Shown in pieces: positions 28,859-32,644 of a DNA stretch of 32,644 nucleotides; the first letter of the stretch is position 1; the number at the start of each line of letters is the position of its first letter. This DNA is from Candidatus Altimarinota bacterium. GTDB taxonomy: Bacteria; Patescibacteriota; Gracilibacteria; BD1-5; UBA6164. The stretch spans positions 1 to 32,644 of the forward strand of contig JAQUKG010000008.1 in assembly GCA_028719245.1 (NCBI GenBank), written 5' to 3'. Both the position numbers and the translations under genes were made by a program. The notes below the pieces were generated by a model. The model saw nothing but the letters and a program-made list of their open reading frames with translations, was not told where the DNA came from and ran no database searches.

Positions 28859-29263
28859 TTATGAGATTTTTTTAAAAAGATTGTTTATTTCAAGAATATA
28901 TTCTTTTGATTTCTTTATTAAAGCCCTTTCTTCAAGTAAATCAAAATCATGAGCAAGTTTATTTCTTAACTTATGTAATTCCCAAACTTTATCAATATCA
29001 CTTATTATTTTTGGTTCTTGTTTTAATATTTCTCAAAAAGTTCAAATATATCAATAGGATAACAGTATTTTATGAAAAAGTTTATCGGCATCAATAATCT
29101 TTTCTTTACTTGAAATATTTGTTGAGATTTTTTTTAATATTTTTTGAAATTCTATAACTTGTGACTTTGAAAGTTTTTTTTGCTTTTTTAAAGAAATGAA
29201 AAATCAAAAATATGAAATTATTAAAATTAGTATTATAGAAATTACAATTCAAAAATATATCAT
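28859..29263 (-). CDS. Membrane-anchored small protein with HEPN-like R-x4-H motif
   Basis: The 134-residue product begins MIYFGIVISIILILIISYFG, one N-terminal transmembrane helix followed by a basic stop-transfer KKQKK, leaving a cytosolic domain. That domain is helical and ends with KVWELHKLRNKLAHDFDLLE, in which R100-x4-H105 matches the R-x4-6-H signature of HEPN-type domains. HEPN domains are often RNases or nucleotide-binding helical bundles. No partner nucleotidyltransferase (MNT) gene is adjacent. I recall similar single-TM proteins as common hypothetical proteins in candidate-phyla genomes; function unknown. The stop lies 66 bases upstream of the surface-protein start, so the two may form one transcript. 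Confidence 0.6.
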
Positions 29264-29295
29264 ATTAATTTTATTAAGATATTTAAAGTAAAATT

Positions 29296-29322
29296 ATTAT
29301 ATTTCAAAAATAATAAAGTCAA
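29296..29322 (-). promoter_or_regulatory. Promoter of the minus-strand surface operon
   Basis: On the minus strand TTGACT (29322-29317), 15 bases and TATAAT (29301-29296) precede the ATG at 29263 by about 32 bases. Confidence 0.5.
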
Positions 29323-29338
29323 AAACTTATTTTTTGTA

Positions 29339-29376
29339 AATAATAATAAAATTTATAAAGAAATTTTATTATTATT
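29339..29376. repeat. Strong palindromic hairpin between divergent genes
   Basis: Bases 29339-29354 pair perfectly with 29361-29376 (16 bases, all A/T) around ATAAAG. T-rich sequence lies beyond both arms, so it could terminate in either direction, yet no gene ends here. Confidence 0.6.
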
Positions 29377-29527
29377 ATATTTTTGTTTCATATTTTTGAA
29401 CAACAATTATTTTTTATTAAATTCCTTTAAAAATCATAAAAAATCTAAATTGTTAACAGTTTGTTAAAAACTCATTTTTGTTCTCTTAAAATAAATAATT
29501 AAATTGTCTAGTATTTTTTTATTTGTT

Positions 29528-29569
29528 TTTACAATTTAATATTGACTTTATAATAAAAAAGAGTAAATA
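29528..29569 (+). promoter_or_regulatory. Promoter candidates of rsmH-ftsL
   Basis: Two overlapping options exist: TTTACA (29528-29533), 15 bases, TATAAT (29549-29554); and TTGACT (29542-29547), 16 bases, TAAATA (29564-29569). Both leave a 5' leader of roughly 55-75 bases. Confidence 0.4.
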
Positions 29570-29633
29570 ATGTTTATCAAAAATAGCAAAAACAAAAACA
29601 TAAAAATCACTTATTAACATTTTTTTAACAAAA

Positions 29634-30590
29634 ATGACTCTAAAAGAAGAGAAAAATTTAAAAGATTTGCATAAATCAGTATTATTATTTGAGTTGGTGA
29701 ATTGAATAAAAATATTTAAAGATAAACAAAATATAATAGTTGATTGCACTTTATGAATGGCTTGACATGCAAGAGAAGTTATAAAAAAGTTGAATTCGTG
29801 AGATATATTTGTTTGATTTGATGCTGATAAAAGAAATTTAGATATTGCAAAACCATATTTAGAACAAGATTTTAGAGAAAGTTGAATAAAATTATTATTT
29901 GTAAATGATAATTTTTATAATTTAAGAGAAAGATTAACGGATTTATGAATTGATGAAATTACTTGAATTTATTATGATTTAGGAATATCATCTTTACATA
30001 TTGATGAAGCAGATAGATGATTTAGTTTTAAATTGGACTGACCTTTGGATATGAGGTTTGATAATTCTAAATGAATAACAGCTAGTCAAATAGTAAATTC
30101 TTATAAAGAAGATGAATTAATAAGAATTTTTAGAGAATATGGAGAAGAACAAAGTTCTAAAAAAATAGCTTGAGAAATTATAACTCAAAGAAAAAAAGGT
30201 TTTAGATTTAAGACTACAAAAGATTTAGCAGATTTAATTTGAAAAATCTCAAAATTTCCAAAATCTAAAAACAGAATTTTCCAAGCACTTAGAATAGAGG
30301 TAAATGATGAATTATGAGTTATAGAAAAATCTGTTTTAGATGCTATAAGTTTATTAAAGAAATGATGAAATATTTTTATAATTAGTTTTCACTCGCTTGA
30401 AGATAGAATTGTAAAAAATATTTTTAAAAATGAAAGTAAAGATTGTATATGTAGAGATTTAATTTGTAATTGCAAACATAAAAAATGCTTACAAATTTTA
30501 ACAAAAAAACCAATACTTCCAACTAGTGATGAAATAAAAATAAATCCTAGATCAAGAAGTGCAAAAGCTAGATTGGCTTTAAAAATATAA
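29634..30590 (+). CDS. rsmH: 16S rRNA (cytosine1402-N4)-methyltransferase RsmH
   Basis: RsmH (MraW) methylates N4 of C1402 in 16S rRNA near the P site, using S-adenosylmethionine. The 318-residue product has [14 protein letters not shown], then [20 protein letters not shown] (SAM-binding loop), [12 protein letters not shown] and [20 protein letters not shown]. It continues [61 protein letters not shown] and ends [15 protein letters not shown]. All are family motifs and the length is typical (about 310-315). It heads a shortened cell-division cluster with ftsL. Confidence 0.97.
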
Positions 30591-30608
30591 AATTTATAAC
30601 TATAGAAA

Positions 30609-30977
30609 ATGAATCCAAACTTACTTGTAATAAAAACATGACATTTTAAATTTTTCTCTCAAAGAAAAACAACAAGAGAAAACTTTAAATTATGAGTTAA
30701 TACTACATATATATTGACTTTACTTTTTATATGAATTTTGTGAATTTATTATGTTTGGACTTTGAATATAAATGCTACAAAATGATATAATATAAGAAAT
30801 TTAGAAATACAAAAAAATAATTTAGCAATTGAAAAATGATTACTTGAAGTAAAAATAGCTGAACTTGAGAGTTTATCAAATATATTAAAATGGGATTGAA
30901 TTAATAATATGGAGAATGTGTCAAATGCTGAATTTCTTGTGGTAAAAGATATGAAAGATTATGCATTTAAAAATTAA
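30609..30977 (+). CDS. FtsL-like cell-division protein (single-pass, coiled coil)
   Basis: The 122-residue product has a basic cytosolic N-terminus (TGHFKFFSQRKTTRENFK) and one membrane helix (about residues 33-51, YILTLLFIGILGIYYVW). An outside coiled coil follows (NIRNLEIQKNNLAIEKGLLE and VKIAELESLSNI). This topology, the size, and its place 18 bases after rsmH match FtsL, which bridges FtsB and FtsQ in the divisome. FtsL sequences diverge strongly, so the call rests on topology and gene order. ftsI, which usually follows, is absent. Confidence 0.65.
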
Positions 30978-31012
30978 AAATAAGTCAAAATAAAAATTGA
31001 CTTATTTTTTTT
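30977..31012 (+). terminator. Intrinsic terminator after the ftsL-like gene
   Basis: AAAATAAGTCAA (30977-30988) pairs perfectly with TTGACTTATTTT (30997-31008), and T continues to 31012. The stem begins on the last base of the stop codon. Confidence 0.85.
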
Positions 31013-31051
31013 AATTTATATAAATTTATGGTATTTAAAATAATAAATTTT

Positions 31052-31660
31052 ATGCCAGAAAGTTTAAAAAAATTAATTAACTTAATAAGTTTTTTACCTT
31101 GAATTTGAGAAAAATCAGCAACTAAACTTGCTTTTTTCTTATTAAATTCAAACAAAAATTATCTTGAAAATCTATCAAATTCCTTATTAAATTTAAAAGA
31201 AAGTATTTCAAAATGTGAAATCTGTAATTGCTTAATTGATAAAAATAAAAATATTTGTGAAATTTGTTCTTCAAGTAATAGAAATAAAAATATTATTTGT
31301 GTAGTTGAAGAATATTTAGATATGATTTCAATTGAAAATTCTAAAGTTTTTGACTGAGTTTATCATATATTAGGTTGAGCTATTTCTCCTATGAATTGAA
31401 TCTTTATTTGAGATCTAAATTTTGAAAGTTTATTTAAAAAAGTTTCAAATTCTCAAGAAAATATAGAACTAATAATGGCTACAAATCCAAATATTGAATG
31501 AGAAGCAACAGTTGCATATATTATATGAGAAATAGAAAAAAGATGATTAAAAAAATTTATTAAATTGACAAGATTATCTAGATGATTATCATCAGGTTAT
31601 ATAGAATATGCCGATAATATAACACTTATTAATTCTATAAAAGAAAGAAAGGAAATATAG
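31052..31660 (+). CDS. recR: Recombination mediator RecR
   Basis: RecR works with RecO (and RecF) to load RecA at gaps. The 202-residue product begins MPESLKKLINLISFLPGIGE, with the HhH motif (LPGIGEKSATKLAFFLL), a four-cysteine zinc finger (C55, C58, C69, C72) and a Toprim domain (IICVVEEYLDMISIE). YHILGGAISPMNGI follows, then LIMATNPNIEGEATVAYI and KLTRLSRGLSSGYIEYADNI. The ATG at 31052 matches the family start, 14 residues before LPG. An in-frame ATG at 31028 would add eight residues. It has its own transcript after a terminator. Confidence 0.95.
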
Positions 31661-31705
31661 CAAATAAAGTTTGCTATTAAAAAGAAAAAGCCAAAATAGA
31701 AAAGT

Positions 31706-31747
31706 ATAAGTTTATTATTGAAAATGATTTTTTCAAACTTATTTTTT
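31706..31747 (+). terminator. Terminator-like hairpin after recR
   Basis: ATAAGTTT (31706-31713) pairs with AAACTTAT (31735-31742) across a 21-base loop, followed by T to 31747. A tighter hairpin, ATAGCAAA/TTTGCTAT (31657-31677), overlaps the recR stop but lacks a T tract. Confidence 0.55.
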
Positions 31748-31770
31748 ACATTTTAATTAACTAATATTTT

Positions 31771-31953
31771 ATGTGAGAATTTGCTCCAGCAGGATGAACT
31801 GTAAAAATGACTAGATGACAAGTTAGGAGATATATCAAAGAAATGGAAGAAAAAAGATTAAAAGCTCAGGCTGAATTAGAAAAAGCTAAATTAAAATGAG
31901 AACTTAATAATGATGATGATTTAGAAGAATTAGATCAAAAAATAGATTGGTAA
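31771..31953 (+). CDS. Small charged protein, unknown (60 aa)
   Basis: The 60-residue product has TGA as its second codon, beginning MGEFAPAGGTVKMTRGQVRR. A charged helix follows (YIKEMEEKRLKAQAELEKAK) and then an acidic end (NNDDDLEELDQKIDW). It has no membrane segment or cysteine. It looks like a short helical, probably RNA- or protein-binding peptide. No family was recognised. It lies between the recR terminator and the second pilin gene, 19 bases upstream of the latter. Confidence 0.6.
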
Positions 31954-31972
31954 TTTTTAATTTTTCTAAAAT

Positions 31973-32644
31973 ATGCAACTCTCAAATAAAAATATCATAA
32001 AAATATTCCTCAAATCCCTAAAACCCCAAAAAGCATTTACTTTAGTAGAATTAGTAGTAGTAATAACAATAATAGCAATATTATCTACAATAGCATTCGT
32101 ATGATACCAACAATATTTTTGAAATTCAAGAGATAGTAATAGACTTCAAACAATGTGAAATGTAGAAACATGATTACAATTAATATATTGAAAAACAAGA
32201 AAATATCCAACACCAGAAGATAATATAAGTATAAATGCTAGTTGAACAACTATGATATATCAATGATATTTTTGAGATAATAGCTCAAAAACAATAAATA
32301 TGAATACTATACCTCTAGATCCATTAGATAATATTAGATATACATATTCAACAGATGTAAAATATAAGAAATATCAATTACTTGCATTTATGGAATGAGA
32401 TAGTCAAACAGCATATAATCCAATAATAGATAAAACATATGCAATAGATTATACAGATAGAATACCAAAGATATATTGAAGTAATTTAATGTGAACAATT
32501 GTTGATACAAACAATAATCCAATTCAAAGTATAACATCAACTTGAATAGATTTACTTACAACAAATAGTTGAACTGTTTATAAATTATTATTAAGTAGTG
32601 GAAGCTTAACAGCTTCTTGAAATATTATATATCAATCATTAAAT
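31973..32644 (+). CDS. Second type IV pilin-like protein (partial, runs off window)
   Basis: The 224 visible codons encode a close relative of the pilin at 10163. They share FTLVELVVVITIIAILSTIA, then FVGYQQYFGNSRDSNR, PLDPLDNIRYTYST and GDSQTAYNPII. Here the leader is longer and basic (MQLSNKNIIKIFLKSLKPQ), and the residue before FTLVE is Ala (QKAFTLVE), where prepilins usually have Gly. Divergence increases after about residue 180. Whether a lectin-like domain follows cannot be seen. It may share a transcript with the small gene 19 bases upstream. Confidence 0.85.

Larger units (their letters stand above)
29264..29633. other. Divergent intergenic region (HEPN-like gene / rsmH)
   Basis: No coding region is supported. 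It has divergent promoter candidates at 29296-29322 (minus) and 29528-29569 (plus), a 16-base perfect stem at 29339-29376 and a long-loop hairpin at 29498-29540. I see no recognisable RNA gene; an AT-rich small RNA cannot be excluded. Confidence 0.5.

Overview
The window comes from a very AT-rich bacterium that reads UGA as glycine. Under the standard code almost every gene is broken by in-frame TGA. With TGA read as Gly (translation table 25), the fragments join into full-length proteins, and TGA falls on invariant glycines: the HGGGEG loop of L2, the DEAD-box P-loop (AQTGSGKT), the RGD motif of pyruvate kinase, and the DNYGD and RGEN motifs of EarP. This code is known from the Candidate Phyla Radiation groups Absconditabacteria (SR1) and Gracilibacteria (BD1-5). 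The missing ribosomal protein L30, very low GC, short gene spacing and near absence of Shine-Dalgarno sites fit that placement.

Layout. 1-1006 (minus): an ABC exporter cut by the window edge, divergent from a long ribosomal operon. 1312-10024 (plus): rplC-rplD-rplW-rplB-rpsS-rplV-rpsC-rplP-rpmC-rpsQ-rplN-rplX-rplE-rpsN-rpsH-rplF-rplR-rpsE-rplO, ending in a hairpin terminator. rpsJ is not ahead of rplC, and rpmD is missing between rpsE and rplO. secY, adk and map, which usually follow rplO, are replaced by about 10 kb of other genes: a type IV pilin-like protein fused to a formylglycine-generating-enzyme-like (C-type lectin) domain, an EarP-like EF-P arginine rhamnosyltransferase, queA (minus), a thioredoxin-like protein without CxxC, a small membrane protein, a DEAD-box helicase with a UGA-encoded RGG tail, a short pyruvate kinase, proS, and a 100-residue unknown. 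20123-25608 (plus): infA-rpmJ-rpsM-rpsK-rpsD-rpoA-rplQ-rplM-rpsI, then rpsL-rpsG-rpmA from its own promoter.

25739-29263 (minus): a 1017-residue cell-surface protein with PKD-like and lamin-tail-like domains and a C-terminal membrane anchor, behind a small membrane protein with an R-x4-H (HEPN-like) motif. 29634-31660 (plus): rsmH, an ftsL-like gene and recR. 31771-32644 (plus): a small charged protein and a second pilin of the same family as the one at 10163, cut by the window edge.

Most of the window is the translation apparatus: ribosomal proteins, IF-1, ProRS, RNA polymerase alpha, tRNA queuosine synthesis, 16S rRNA methylation, a ribosome-assembly-type helicase and EF-P modification. 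It is interleaved with a surface module (pilins, adhesin-like protein, exporter) that suits a host-attached lifestyle. Recurrent sigma70-like promoters have 15-16 base spacers and often sit close to start codons. Structured leaders precede rplC, proS and rpsG. I found no tRNA, rRNA, CRISPR array or insertion sequence.
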